Part shown: piece after piece, positions 44,550 to 53,123 of the stretch | Layout of the letters: each line of letters starts with the position of its first letter | How positions within the stretch are numbered: the first letter of the stretch is position 1 | Assembly: GCF_900188485.1 (NCBI RefSeq) | Contig: NZ_FZPH01000001.1 | Span: 1 to 64,000, forward strand | Origin: Asanoa hainanensis | GTDB taxonomy: Bacteria; Actinomycetota; Actinomycetes; Mycobacteriales; Micromonosporaceae | Length of the DNA: 64,000 nt | Direction: 5' to 3' | The notes under the pieces: model-generated | Database searches by the model: none | Told to the model about the DNA's origin: nothing | The model's input: only the letters and a program-made list of their open reading frames with translations | Position numbers and translations under genes: made by a program

Positions 44550-45036
44550 TCTGGTTGACGAAGATCCCGACCGGGATCGACACCGCGACCGCGGCAAGGA
44601 ACCACCAGAGCGCGTCCCACTTCATCCGCTGGGCGACCCGCTCGGCGATCGTGTCGACGTGATCCTCGGGGTCGCCGATCGGGCTGAGCGCCGCACGGTA
44701 CGGCGGTGGGCGCAGCCGCCGCGAGGCGGGCGCCGTCCGAGAAGCTTTGTGCCGCATCCGTCGGGCGTAGTCGGCTCGGCTGAGGTCCTCGTCGATGTCG
44801 TCGGTCAGCGACCGCACGGCGCGCGTCGCCAGCGTTCGGGGCCGGTCCGCGTAGGCCGACCGCCGCGCTTCCTCCCTTGCTTCGTACCGGCGCATCCGCA
44901 GTTCCAGCGCCAGCACGGCAGCGGCCGTGAGCAGGGCGATGCCCGCGAGCCACAAGGACCACGGCGGATCGGCGCGGATGCCGGCGGCGGCCGCCAGCAG
45001 AGCGAACAGCACGACGACCCGAGCGAACGAACTCAT
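44542..45036 (-). CDS. Hypothetical membrane protein with two terminal helix regions
   Basis: The 164-aa protein has two N-terminal hydrophobic segments (about residues 5-20 and 28-44), a long Arg/Glu-rich cytoplasmic middle (MRRYEAREEARR onward) and a C-terminal membrane helix near residues 142-160. A GTG at 45075 would add 13 residues; I prefer the ATG because the hydrophobic N-terminus starts there. It overlaps the convergent gene by 8 bp. The function is unknown. Confidence 0.6.
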   Translation of the reverse strand: MSSFARVVVLFALLAAAAGIRADPPWSLWLAGIALLTAAAVLALELRMRRYEAREEARRSAYADRPRTLATRAVRSLTDDIDEDLSRADYARRMRHKASRTAPASRRLRPPPYRAALSPIGDPEDHVDTIAERVAQRMKWDALWWFLAAVAVSIPVGIFVNQIS

Positions 45037-45083
45037 CCCGCCATCCAACCGCCGCGCGGCCTCGGGGGTTGTCACCCGGCGGG

Positions 45084-45112
45084 CTGACGACCTTGACGCT
45101 CCCGGCTAGTGT
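45084..45112 (+). promoter_or_regulatory. Leaderless-type promoter
   Basis: CTGACG (45084-45089) and TAGTGT (45107-45112) are separated by 17 bp. The expected transcription start coincides with the GTG at 45120. Confidence 0.5.
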
Positions 45113-45119
45113 GCCGACC

Positions 45120-45530
45120 GTGGATCCCGAGCCGTTCCTCGCCCGCGGCTTCACGCTGGTCGAGTCGACTTTCGACGAGCGCGCGATGGGCAGCAGCCGA
45201 ACCGTCCTGACCGACGGCGTCATCGACGTGCACCTGTTCAACGACCGAGGCGAACGCGGAGTCGTCGCAGGAGTCCACGGCGACACCGCGTACGTGATCG
45301 ACGTCTGGGCGCGTGCGCTCGGCCTGGACCCGGCGGGCTCACCGGGCGCCATCGACGAGCAGGTCGCCTGGACCCTCGACCACCTGAGCGACCTGCACGC
45401 GGCCTCCGAGCGCGACCCGGCCTTGGGCGAACGGCTGCGCGACCTCAACTGGGAAGGCGTGAAGCAGGCCCTGGACCTCGCTCCGGACGCGGACCATCGC
45501 GACCCGCGAACGTGGAAGCGGCAGCCGTAA
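45120..45530 (+). CDS. Hypothetical soluble protein
   Basis: The 136-aa acidic protein starts at a GTG that lies 7 nt after a good -10 element. It contains a beta-rich first half (FTLVESTFDERAMGSSRTVL) and a helical second half with DHLSDLHAASERDPALGERL. No membrane segment or known motif was recognised. GTG 45111 is an alternative start. Confidence 0.65.
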   Translation: MDPEPFLARGFTLVESTFDERAMGSSRTVLTDGVIDVHLFNDRGERGVVAGVHGDTAYVIDVWARALGLDPAGSPGAIDEQVAWTLDHLSDLHAASERDPALGERLRDLNWEGVKQALDLAPDADHRDPRTWKRQP

Positions 45531-45626
45531 GGAATCCGTCCGGCGCCGTCCGCGACAACGGGCTCGTACCCCCGCAAGGCGGCGCCGCAGAGGCCGTACC
45601 CGTCGCCGCGGAACGGTCGTTCATCG

Positions 45627-47441
45627 GTGGTGGAACGGGAAGTGTCGCGGCGGGCCGTGTTGGGCGCCGGGGTCGGGGTTGCGGCGGCTGTCGGTGGTTT
45701 GGGCTCGCCCGCCGTGGCCCGGCGCGGTGGCGAGCGGCTCGGTCGCGTGCCGGTCAGCATGTCGATGCACACCCACTCGTCGTTCAGCGAAGGCGGTAGC
45801 TGGGCCGACGGCGGCGGTGGCGCCAGCATGTTGGCGCAGCTCGAGCAGGCGAAACAGACCGGCACCGACGTGGTCTGGTGGACCGACCACGACTGGCGCA
45901 TGGAGGCGTACGGCTACTACGACGGCATCCGGTTCGACGGGACCGACGAGGGCCAGCAGCTCGCCTGGGTTCCGCAGAACGAAGGGCCGGTCACCGACGC
46001 GCGGCATGCCTTCGTCGACGAGCCGCACAGCCCCGACGAGCCGGGTAAGGCGTTGCGGGTCACCGCGACCGGGACCAGCGCGGCCGAGTGGGGTGCGGCG
46101 TGGCTGTTCGCCGACGGTGGCAACAGCTTCTACACCACGAACCTCACCGACACGACGCTGTTCGTCGACGTGCTCGCCGAGCGGATCGGTCCGGACGCCG
46201 AGGTCGTGGTCCAGCTCGAGACCTCCTATCGACCCGCGACGGCCGGCCGGCCCGCGGGTGTCTACGTGCTCGAGTACCGCGTCGGCGGCCAGGCATCGCG
46301 CACCCTGCGAGGCGAGCTGACCGGCGTCGTCACCGTGCCGGCGACCGGCGGCTGGCAGACACTCAAGATCCGGCCGCGCAAGGACATCCATACGTTCTGG
46401 CCGGAGATCATGGCCGAGGACTCCGCGCTCGCGCGGCTGCGGTTCGGTGTGCGGGCCCGCAACAACGCGACCGGGCAGGGCGTGTTCGACCACCTGCGGA
46501 TCAAGCGGACCCGGGACCAGACCCGTTGGGCGGTACGCGAGCAGCGTGACCTGATGAAGCGGCTCGGGCGCCGCTACCGCGGGATCACCCAGCTGCTCGG
46601 CTCCGAGGTGTCGATGGTGCGCCACCTCAACGTCTACATGGAGCACTTCGAGCTGTTCCCGTACGCGGACCGCGGCGTCGCACCCGTCCTCGACGACAGC
46701 GTGGCGGCGGCGCGGGAGATGGTGCGGTGGTACCACCAGCGCGGCGCCCTGGTGCAGTACAACCATCCACCGATCGACGCGGCCGAGCTCGTGGCGAGCC
46801 GGGCGCTCGGCTGTGACCTGATGGAGACCGTCGACCCCGGCGGCGTCTCGACCATCACCAGGCAGCGCCTCGACCTGTTCGACGTCGCCGCCCGCAACGC
46901 GCTCTTCCTGACCGCGACCAGCCGCAACGACGACCACGCCGGGCGGGACTGGACCACGAAGGACCTCTTCCAGACGTCGGCGTGGTCGAGGTCGCGCCGG
47001 GCCAGAGATCTGATCGCCGCGCTGGCCGCCGGCCACGTGTTCCTCAACCACCAGCGGCTGTGGCGCGACGGCGCGCTGGACCTGCTCGTCGACGGGCGGC
47101 GGGCGATGGGTCAGGTGATCAGGACCGATGCCGCGTACGCGCCGGTCGAGATCTTCGCGGACCACCTGCCCGTGGGCGCGCGCGTCGACGTCGTGGTGGG
47201 TGTCTGTGACCGTGGCGGAGCGACCAGCCGGAGCATCGAGCGGCAACCGTTCCCGGCGACGGCGTTTGCCGGGGGCGAGGCGCTGCCGTTCCGGCTCGAC
47301 CGGGCCAGCGGGCGCTACCTGCGGGTCGAGGCCTATGCCGCGGACGAGACGCCCCTCGGTTTCAGCAACCCGGTGTGGCTGCTGCCGGACGACGACACGA
47401 TCGAGGTGCCGAATGCCCGCCGGTTTGAGCTGCGTCACTAA
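45627..47441 (+). CDS. Tat-exported PHP-domain (metal-dependent phosphoesterase-like) protein
   Basis: The 604-aa protein has a Tat-type signal (SRRAVLGAG at residues 7-15, hydrophobic to about 30) and a PHP-like N-terminal motif HTHSSFSEG (48-56). TDHDW near residue 87 and later YNHPP and TATSRNDDHAG supply His/Asp metal ligands. A beta-sandwich-like insertion (about 130-290) interrupts the PHP core, and a C-terminal strand-rich region follows. It is predicted to act outside the cell on a phosphoester; the substrate is unknown. Consecutive GTG codons make the start ambiguous by one residue. Confidence 0.75.
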   Translation: MVEREVSRRAVLGAGVGVAAAVGGLGSPAVARRGGERLGRVPVSMSMHTHSSFSEGGSWADGGGGASMLAQLEQAKQTGTDVVWWTDHDWRMEAYGYYDGIRFDGTDEGQQLAWVPQNEGPVTDARHAFVDEPHSPDEPGKALRVTATGTSAAEWGAAWLFADGGNSFYTTNLTDTTLFVDVLAERIGPDAEVVVQLETSYRPATAGRPAGVYVLEYRVGGQASRTLRGELTGVVTVPATGGWQTLKIRPRKDIHTFWPEIMAEDSALARLRFGVRARNNATGQGVFDHLRIKRTRDQTRWAVREQRDLMKRLGRRYRGITQLLGSEVSMVRHLNVYMEHFELFPYADRGVAPVLDDSVAAAREMVRWYHQRGALVQYNHPPIDAAELVASRALGCDLMETVDPGGVSTITRQRLDLFDVAARNALFLTATSRNDDHAGRDWTTKDLFQTSAWSRSRRARDLIAALAAGHVFLNHQRLWRDGALDLLVDGRRAMGQVIRTDAAYAPVEIFADHLPVGARVDVVVGVCDRGGATSRSIERQPFPATAFAGGEALPFRLDRASGRYLRVEAYAADETPLGFSNPVWLLPDDDTIEVPNARRFELRH

Positions 47442-47489
47442 CCGGGTGCCGGGCCGTCACACGCGGGCGCGCTACGCCGTCCACCGGTC

Positions 47490-48263
47490 ATGAGACGAAT
47501 CGTTCCGGCAATCGCCGTTCTGCTGGCGCTCGTGACCCTCGCCGCGGGCTTCTGGTGCCTGGTCGCACCGGCCGACTTCGCGGCGCTCGTGGACTTCCCG
47601 CCGAGCCGGCACTTCGTGCACGACGCGGGCGCGTTCCAGCTCGGCCTCGGGGCCGGGCTGCTGCTCGCGGTCGTGTGGGCCGACGGCTTCACGGTGGCGT
47701 TGGGCGCGTACCTGGTCGGTGGCGTGGCCCACACCGCGGCCCACATCGCCGACCGTGACGTCGGCGGCTCCACCGGCCAGACCACGCTGATCGCGGTGGC
47801 GGCCGCGGTGGCCGCCCTGGCCCTGGTGGAACGGTGGCGCCAGCTCGGCTGGGTCCTCGGCCACGTCGGCGGCACCGCGGCGCCGGACTGGGCGCCGTTC
47901 GTGCGGCAGAAGACGGTGGCGCTGACGACGTTCCGCCGCGACGGCACACCGGTCACGACGCCGGTCAGCATCGTGGTGGTCGGCGACCGGGCCTACGTGC
48001 GCAGCTACGAGAAGGCCTGGAAGACCCGCCGCATCCGCAACAACCCGGCCGTCACCGTCGCGCCGTCCACCGCCCGCGGCGTGCCGACCGGCCCGGCCGT
48101 CCACGCCGTCGCGCACCGGCTGACCGGGGCGGAGAACACCGCGGCCGCCCGTGCGCTCCGGGCCAAGTACCCCCTGCTGCACCGGGTGCTCGTGCCCCTG
48201 ACGCACCGGCTGGGCCGGCGCACGACCGGCCGCACCGTCCACTTCGAACTGGAGCTCAGCTGA
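47490..48263 (+). CDS. Fusion of a four-helix membrane domain and a PPOX-class (F420-dependent type) domain
   Basis: The 257-aa protein has four predicted membrane helices in residues 1-120 (DUF4383-like, with ADFAALVDFPPSRHF between the first two). A split beta-barrel of the PPOX class occupies about 130-257 (KTVALTTFRRDGTPVTTPVS, then RSYEKAWKTRRIRNNP), typical of F420-dependent reductases. The frame is continuous and no stop or frameshift separates the two parts. Membrane tethering of this cofactor fold is unusual. Confidence 0.82.
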   Translation: MRRIVPAIAVLLALVTLAAGFWCLVAPADFAALVDFPPSRHFVHDAGAFQLGLGAGLLLAVVWADGFTVALGAYLVGGVAHTAAHIADRDVGGSTGQTTLIAVAAAVAALALVERWRQLGWVLGHVGGTAAPDWAPFVRQKTVALTTFRRDGTPVTTPVSIVVVGDRAYVRSYEKAWKTRRIRNNPAVTVAPSTARGVPTGPAVHAVAHRLTGAENTAAARALRAKYPLLHRVLVPLTHRLGRRTTGRTVHFELELS

Positions 48264-48459
48264 CGCGCGGGTCCTCGCCCGGCTGCTTCACGAGCCGGTC
48301 GCCGACCTTGACCCGCTTCCAGGTCTCGCGGTCGACCTTGACGTCCTGTTCGGTGCCGTCGTCGAGCCGGACCTTGAGACGTCGATAGAGGTTCGACCCG
48401 TCGAGCAGCGCGCGGGCCTTCTTCACGACGGTGCCGCTCCAGGCCTCGCCGTCCGTCAT
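48256..48459 (-). CDS. Small conserved protein (DUF7489-like)
   Basis: The 67-aa protein has WSGTVVKKARALLDG, RLKVRLDDGTEQDVKVDRETW and VGDRLVK segments, forming a small beta-barrel-like fold with a C-terminal Lys-Pro-Gly turn. GGAGGATC precedes the ATG. It overlaps the upstream reductase gene by 4 nt (ATGA) and is in its operon. The family name is from memory and uncertain. Confidence 0.7.
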   Translation of the reverse strand: MTDGEAWSGTVVKKARALLDGSNLYRRLKVRLDDGTEQDVKVDRETWKRVKVGDRLVKQPGEDPRVS

Positions 48460-49022
48460 CGGGATCCTCCTCGGTAGTGCGACACCACGACCCTGCCGTC
48501 GACCGTACGCGCATCGACCAGTTCCAGGTTCTGCCGCTGTTCCGGCGCCGCGAACAGCCGGCGACCGCCGCCGAGCACGACCGGGTGCACGGCGACGTGG
48601 TACTCGTCGACGAGCCCGAGCGCGGTCAGCGCCGCCGCCAGCGTCGCGCCGCCGGTGAGCAGCATGTCCCGGCCGGGTTGGGCTTTGAGCGCCGCCACCG
48701 AACCGGCCAGGTCGTCGCGGATGACTTGGCTGGTCCACTCGTCGCCGGGATACGAACGCGAGAAGACGATCTTCGGTGTGGCCCGCCAAAACGGGGCGAA
48801 GGCGGCGACGTGCGGGTCGTCCGACATCGACTCGGCGTTCGGCCAGAACCCGACCATCATCTCCCAGACCGGCCGGCCGAACAGCATGGTGTCGACCCGG
48901 GTGTCCAGGCTCTCCGAGTACGCGGACAGCTCCGGACCCATCCTCGGCCAGTCGAACTCCCCGTTCGGCCCGTCGATGAACCCGTCCACCGACGTGTGCA
49001 CCCAGTAAATGATCTTGCGCAT
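48456..49022 (-). CDS. Dihydrofolate reductase family (RibD C-terminal-like) protein
   Basis: The 188-aa protein has the RibD_C pattern: IYWVHTSVDGFIDGPNGE at the N-terminus, MLFGRPVWEMM, and LLTGGATLAAALTALGLVDEYHVAVHPVVLGGG in order near the end. These are NADPH- or F420-dependent reductases of unknown substrate, common in actinomycetes. It is translationally coupled to the small downstream gene. Confidence 0.9.
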   Translation of the reverse strand: MRKIIYWVHTSVDGFIDGPNGEFDWPRMGPELSAYSESLDTRVDTMLFGRPVWEMMVGFWPNAESMSDDPHVAAFAPFWRATPKIVFSRSYPGDEWTSQVIRDDLAGSVAALKAQPGRDMLLTGGATLAAALTALGLVDEYHVAVHPVVLGGGRRLFAAPEQRQNLELVDARTVDGRVVVSHYRGGSR

Positions 49023-49106
49023 CGGTTGCCTCCTCGTGTGCCGTCACAGCTACGTCGGAGCCGACCGCCGCGGTTCGACAGCCGCGGAACTCGTATCTTT
49101 GGCGAC

Positions 49107-49670
49107 ATGGATCTGGTGCGGGCAGCCACGCTCCTCGCGGCCGAGCAGCGGTTCGCTCACTCCAGCGTGACCGCGCACGGGCACCTGCTGCGGCTGCTCG
49201 CGGGCGGCGTCCCGGCCGGCGGCGTGATCGGCGAGACCGGCACCGGCTGTGGGGTCGGCCTCGCGTGGTTGACCGAAGGCGCCCCGGACGGAGTCCGCCT
49301 GGTCAGCATCGAGCGCGACCCGGAGCGCTCCGCCGCCGCAAAGGCACTGTTCGAAGGCCGCCGGAACGTCACCGTCCACACCGGAGACTGGCGCGACCTC
49401 CGCGAACACGGACCGTTCGATCTGCTGTCCCTCGACGGCGGTGGTCACGGCAAGACCCCGAACGCCGGATTCGCGGAGCCGGGGGACTGGCTGAAGCCCG
49501 GCGGCACCGTGGTCATCGACGACTTCACGCCGACCACCGACTGGCCGCCCCGGCACGCCGGAGAGGTCGACCACGCCCGCCTGCGCTGGCTCGACCACCC
49601 GCACCTGCACGCCACTCAGATCCGGCTCGCCCCCGACCTGGCTGTCGTGATCGGCACCCGGAGAAGCTAG
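49107..49670 (+). CDS. Class I SAM-dependent methyltransferase-like protein
   Basis: The 187-aa protein has an O-methyltransferase-like core: IGETGTGCGVGLAWL (motif I region), LVSIERDPERSAAAKALF, GDWRDL, FDLLSLDGGGHGKT and PGGTVVIDDFTP. TATCTT lies 8 nt before ATG 49107, again suggesting a leaderless start. The substrate is unknown. Its 3' end overlaps the convergent reductase by 4 bp. Confidence 0.82.
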   Translation: MDLVRAATLLAAEQRFAHSSVTAHGHLLRLLAGGVPAGGVIGETGTGCGVGLAWLTEGAPDGVRLVSIERDPERSAAAKALFEGRRNVTVHTGDWRDLREHGPFDLLSLDGGGHGKTPNAGFAEPGDWLKPGGTVVIDDFTPTTDWPPRHAGEVDHARLRWLDHPHLHATQIRLAPDLAVVIGTRRS

Positions 49671-50269
49671 CGGAGCACCGCGTACGTCAGGTGCGTGGCG
49701 TGCGGCGAGACCACCACGTCGGTCTGGCGCAGCCTGGGTGCGGGCTGGTCGCCCGGGCGGAAAAGTGGCGTGCCAGCGCCGACCAGGCACGGCGACAGGT
49801 GCAGGCGCAGCTCTTCGGCCAGGCCCAGCAGCACGCTCTGGCGTACCACCTCGGCACCGCCCATGACGACCACCGTCTTGTCGCCGGCCGCCGTCCGGGC
49901 CTGGCCCACCGCCGCGCAGATGTCGGTGGCGAAGCTGAACCGGTCGCCCAGCCGCCACGAGTCCGGCGGGGAGTGGGTCACGACGACCACCGGCGGGCCG
50001 CCCGTCGCCTGGTCGTTGCCGGCGCCGTAGCCGAGCTCGTCGGTCCAGCCGTGCGGGCCGTCGACGAAGTCGAACAGCCGGCGGCCCATCACCACCGCGC
50101 CCGTCTCGTCGAGGCCGCGGCACAGGATCTCCGAGTCGACCGGGTGGCCGGCGAAGACCCAGCCGTGGATCGGCTCGCCGTCGATGCCGAGGCCGTGTTC
50201 GAGGTCGGCCCCGCGCGCTGCCACGTATCCGTCGAGGGAAATGGAAATGTCAGCGACAACCTTGCCCAT
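49667..50269 (-). CDS. Dihydrofolate reductase family protein
   Basis: The 200-aa RibD_C-type reductase has VADISISLDGYVAARGAD at the N-terminus, VVMGRRLFDFV, and VVMGGAEVVRQSVLLGLAEELRLHLSP in order near the C-terminus. It is a second, distinct member of the family seen at 48456-49022. The function is inferred by fold only. Confidence 0.9.
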   Translation of the reverse strand: MGKVVADISISLDGYVAARGADLEHGLGIDGEPIHGWVFAGHPVDSEILCRGLDETGAVVMGRRLFDFVDGPHGWTDELGYGAGNDQATGGPPVVVVTHSPPDSWRLGDRFSFATDICAAVGQARTAAGDKTVVVMGGAEVVRQSVLLGLAEELRLHLSPCLVGAGTPLFRPGDQPAPRLRQTDVVVSPHATHLTYAVLR

Positions 50270-50275
50270 ATCGGA

Positions 50276-51436
50276 CTAGCCTACGCCGATCTGCTCCGGC
50301 TGTCGTGACCGCTGCGCGGGGATCGGAGCCCGCGACCCGCGGCGGCGCAGAAGGCGCATAGCGGGCGCCTCGACGTATCGGTGCAGGGGCAGGGCGACGG
50401 CGTACGAGACGACCAGGAACCCCATGCCCAGCGACATCGCCTGCCATGCGGGGTAGTCGTGCGATCGGCCGAGGATGGTCATCGCGGTGGTGACGATCGT
50501 CAGGTGGACCAGGAAGAAGGCGTACGACGCGTCGCCGAGCCGGACCAGCACCGGGTGCCGCCAGATCGACCGTGCGCCGGTCAGGTCGGCGGTCGCGGCG
50601 GCCGGGATCAGCAGCGCGGTCGTGGCCAGCACCGCCGCCGTGTCGCGTACCTGGTGGGGGAGCAGGTTGACGACCAGGTAGTTGGCGGCGAACAGCGCCG
50701 ACGCGAGCGGCAGCCCGGGGCCGCGCCAGGCGCCGGAGCGCACCAGCAGCGCGAGCGTGATGCCCAGTGCGAACTCGACCGCCCGGGTGGCCGGCAGGAC
50801 GTAGACGAACCAGCGCTGGTAGGCCGGGTCGACGAACAGGTGCGCGATCAACGGCATCAGCAGGCCGAGTACGACGAAGAAGGCTGCCGCGCCGGCCAGC
50901 GCCCGGCCGGTGAGGCGGCGCAGCAGCGGCAGCAGCAGCGGGAACGCCGCATAGAACGCGATCTCGCACGAAAGCGACCAGGCCACCGGATTGATGCCGA
51001 GATAGGTGACATCATCCGGATACCACGCCTGCACCAGGAACAGGCTCGTGGTCAGGTTGTGGCCGTTGACCTGGTTCATCCGGTTGCCGACGGGATCGGC
51101 CAGGTCGCCGACCCATTTCGAGGCGACGGCGAGGGCCAGCGCGACGACGTACGCGGGATAGATCCGCAGCACCCGTCCCGCGAAGAAGCGGCCGAGCGGC
51201 CGCGCGCTGCCACCCTTGGCGGCCCAGGTGAGCACGAAGCCGGAGAGCACGAAGAAGAACGAGACGCCGAGGTCGCCAGGGTCGAGCAGCAGGTGCCCGA
51301 GGTCGTGGGCGAAACCACCGACGGGGATGAACGAGTACGCGTGCACGCCGAACACGAGCAGCGCGGCGGCGAACCGCAGACCCGTCAGCGACGGCAGGCG
51401 TGAGGAGGGGGCAGCGGCCCTGGGGGAGGCGGGCAT
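50276..51436 (-). CDS. Acyltransferase family membrane protein
   Basis: The 386-aa acyltransferase-3 protein begins SLTGLRFAAALLVFGVHAYSF with the catalytic-type His, followed by DLGVSFFFVLSGFVLTW and about ten hydrophobic helices. Unlike the protein at 22237 it has no SGNH extension. It probably acylates a surface glycan or an antibiotic-like sugar. A 6-bp gap separates it from the reductase downstream on the same strand. Confidence 0.9.
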   Translation of the reverse strand: MPASPRAAAPSSRLPSLTGLRFAAALLVFGVHAYSFIPVGGFAHDLGHLLLDPGDLGVSFFFVLSGFVLTWAAKGGSARPLGRFFAGRVLRIYPAYVVALALAVASKWVGDLADPVGNRMNQVNGHNLTTSLFLVQAWYPDDVTYLGINPVAWSLSCEIAFYAAFPLLLPLLRRLTGRALAGAAAFFVVLGLLMPLIAHLFVDPAYQRWFVYVLPATRAVEFALGITLALLVRSGAWRGPGLPLASALFAANYLVVNLLPHQVRDTAAVLATTALLIPAAATADLTGARSIWRHPVLVRLGDASYAFFLVHLTIVTTAMTILGRSHDYPAWQAMSLGMGFLVVSYAVALPLHRYVEAPAMRLLRRRGSRAPIPAQRSRQPEQIGVG

Positions 51437-51503
51437 AGAACGGCGACCCTATCGGGGTCGCGCGTCGATCGCATCCGGGCGTACCCGAATTGTGGACAAA
51501 CCC

Positions 51504-52100
51504 TCAGGACGCGCGGCGCCGCCGAAGCAGGAACAGCGCGACGAGCCCGGCGAGCACGACCGCACCGCCACCGACGGCCCAGGGAACGACGGTGCTCGAC
51601 GGCTCGCCGCCGGGCAGCACGGCGACCGGCAACGACGCGAGCGGCACGTCGGTGCGCGGAGCCGCGCTCGGCTCCACGCTCGGCGCCACGGTCGCCTCCG
51701 GTTCCACGGTCGGGGTCGGCCCGGGCGGCGCCACCTTGTTGGTGAACGTGTAGCTGCCCGAGATCGGGTGCCCGTCGCTGGAGACCGTCTTCCACTCGAC
51801 CTTCACCGCGCCCACGGCCAGCGGCCGCACCGGCTGGGTGATCGTCTTGTCGAGCACCGTGGGCGCCGCGTCCTGGTATTTCGCGCCGTCCGCGCCGCGG
51901 ACCACGACCACGGTGCCGTCCTGCCGGATCAGCCCGCTGAAGGTCAGCGTCAGCGCGGTGACCGGCTTGGTCACGGTCGACTTGGCCGCCGGCACCGACT
52001 TGGCCAGCTTGGTGTGCGCCGCCGCGGGCGTCGCGGGTGCGACGACCACGACCAGCCCGACGAGCAGGGCGGCCAGAGCTGCGGCAGGGTGGCGACGCAT
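51504..52100 (-). CDS. CopC-domain copper-binding protein with C-terminal membrane anchor
   Basis: The 198-aa protein has a signal peptide whose cleavage after ATPAAA would leave His as the first residue of the mature chain (HTKLAKSVPAA). This is the copper brace expected in CopC; a second His lies in DGHPISGSYTF. The domain spans about 29-125. A Pro/Thr-rich stalk, a membrane helix (about 172-192) and an RRRRAS tail follow. It probably binds Cu(II) at the cell surface. No CopD gene is adjacent. Confidence 0.88.
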   Translation of the reverse strand: MRRHPAAALAALLVGLVVVVAPATPAAAHTKLAKSVPAAKSTVTKPVTALTLTFSGLIRQDGTVVVVRGADGAKYQDAAPTVLDKTITQPVRPLAVGAVKVEWKTVSSDGHPISGSYTFTNKVAPPGPTPTVEPEATVAPSVEPSAAPRTDVPLASLPVAVLPGGEPSSTVVPWAVGGGAVVLAGLVALFLLRRRRAS

Positions 52101-52186
52101 CGATCCTCCAGGTGTCGTTCCGGACAAACTAGCGGCTCGCCGGGGACCGGTGTGACATCGGGCCGCCGCGCGGCGCTGGTGATCGT

Positions 52187-52729
52187 GTGGAGGAGTCACT
52201 GACCGATCGCCTCGACGACCTGGAGTGGTGGCTGCGGATGCTCCGCCGTCCGGTCGTCGACCTGCTGGTGCCCGGCCTGCCGGCCGACGGGACCGCTCGG
52301 CACGGCCCGCTGCCGCCCGTGGTCGTCGAGTGGTTCGGCTGGCACGACGGCGTCACCCGCGCCCCCGGTCAGGACCACGGGGACATCGAGGTCATCCCCG
52401 GGTACGCGCCCCTGGCGCTCGCCGAGGCGGTCGGGCTGCGTCCCGCGTACGAGGAGGATCCGGTCCTGCTGCTGGGCGACGGCTGGCTGCCGCTGCTCGC
52501 GTCGGAGGCGGGCGACCTGTTCGCGGTGCTGTGGTCCGGCGCGTACGAGCCGCGGGTCGTCGCGGTGCGGTCCGGCGAGCCGACCCGGATGGCGTTCGTT
52601 GACCTGCCCGCGATGGTGGCGTTCTTCGTGGAGTGCTTCAAGCGCGGCGCCTTCACGGCGGACCTCCGGTTCACCGTCGACCACGCCCGTTATGACCAGC
52701 TGTATGCCGAGCTCGACGGTCCGCACTGA
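52187..52729 (+). CDS. SMI1/KNR4-like protein (immunity-type fold)
   Basis: The 180-aa protein from GTG 52187 has PPVVVEWFGWHDGV and an IPGYAPLALAEAV helix followed by LLLGDGWLPLLASEAGDLFAV, the layout of SMI1/KNR4 folds. Many of these are immunity proteins of polymorphic toxin systems. No toxin gene is present nearby. It lies 4 bp before the next immunity-like gene. Confidence 0.65.
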   Translation: MEESLTDRLDDLEWWLRMLRRPVVDLLVPGLPADGTARHGPLPPVVVEWFGWHDGVTRAPGQDHGDIEVIPGYAPLALAEAVGLRPAYEEDPVLLLGDGWLPLLASEAGDLFAVLWSGAYEPRVVAVRSGEPTRMAFVDLPAMVAFFVECFKRGAFTADLRFTVDHARYDQLYAELDGPH

Positions 52730-52733
52730 GCCG

Positions 52734-53123
52734 ATGCGGCTGGAACGCGATCGCTGGGCGGACGGGCGCGGGTCCCGCCTCAGCCGGACGGACCCCACCG
52801 CGGACCAGATCGAGGCGGCGGTGCGCGCGCTGGACCAGCGCTGCCACACCGAGGTGGTGCTGACCGGGCACGACGGTCAGTACCTGGCCGTCGAGGGCGG
52901 CGCGGGGGAGTACCTCGTGCACCTCGGCTCCGACGAGCACGACGACGTCATCGCCCTGCGTACGCCGTCCGCTCCGCCGGGCGAGGTCGACGTCGTCGCC
53001 GCCGGGCAGGTCCGCCGGGTCGACCGCCGGGCGGTCGTCGACCTGGCCACCGCCCTGCGTGCGGTGCGCGCGTTCGCCGTCGACGGCCGGCCCGACTCGA
53101 CTCTCTACTGGGGATCAGGCTGA
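52734..53123 (+). CDS. Imm1-like putative immunity protein
   Basis: The 129-aa acidic protein has HTEVVLTGHDGQYLAVEGGAGEYLVHLG and DVVAAGQVRRVDRRAVVDLATALRAV in order, ending STLYWGSG. This is the general form of Imm1-type immunity proteins. An upstream in-frame ATG at 52704, inside the preceding gene, is an alternative start. The assignment is by pattern only. The 3' end overlaps the convergent exporter gene. Confidence 0.55.
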   Translation: MRLERDRWADGRGSRLSRTDPTADQIEAAVRALDQRCHTEVVLTGHDGQYLAVEGGAGEYLVHLGSDEHDDVIALRTPSAPPGEVDVVAAGQVRRVDRRAVVDLATALRAVRAFAVDGRPDSTLYWGSG

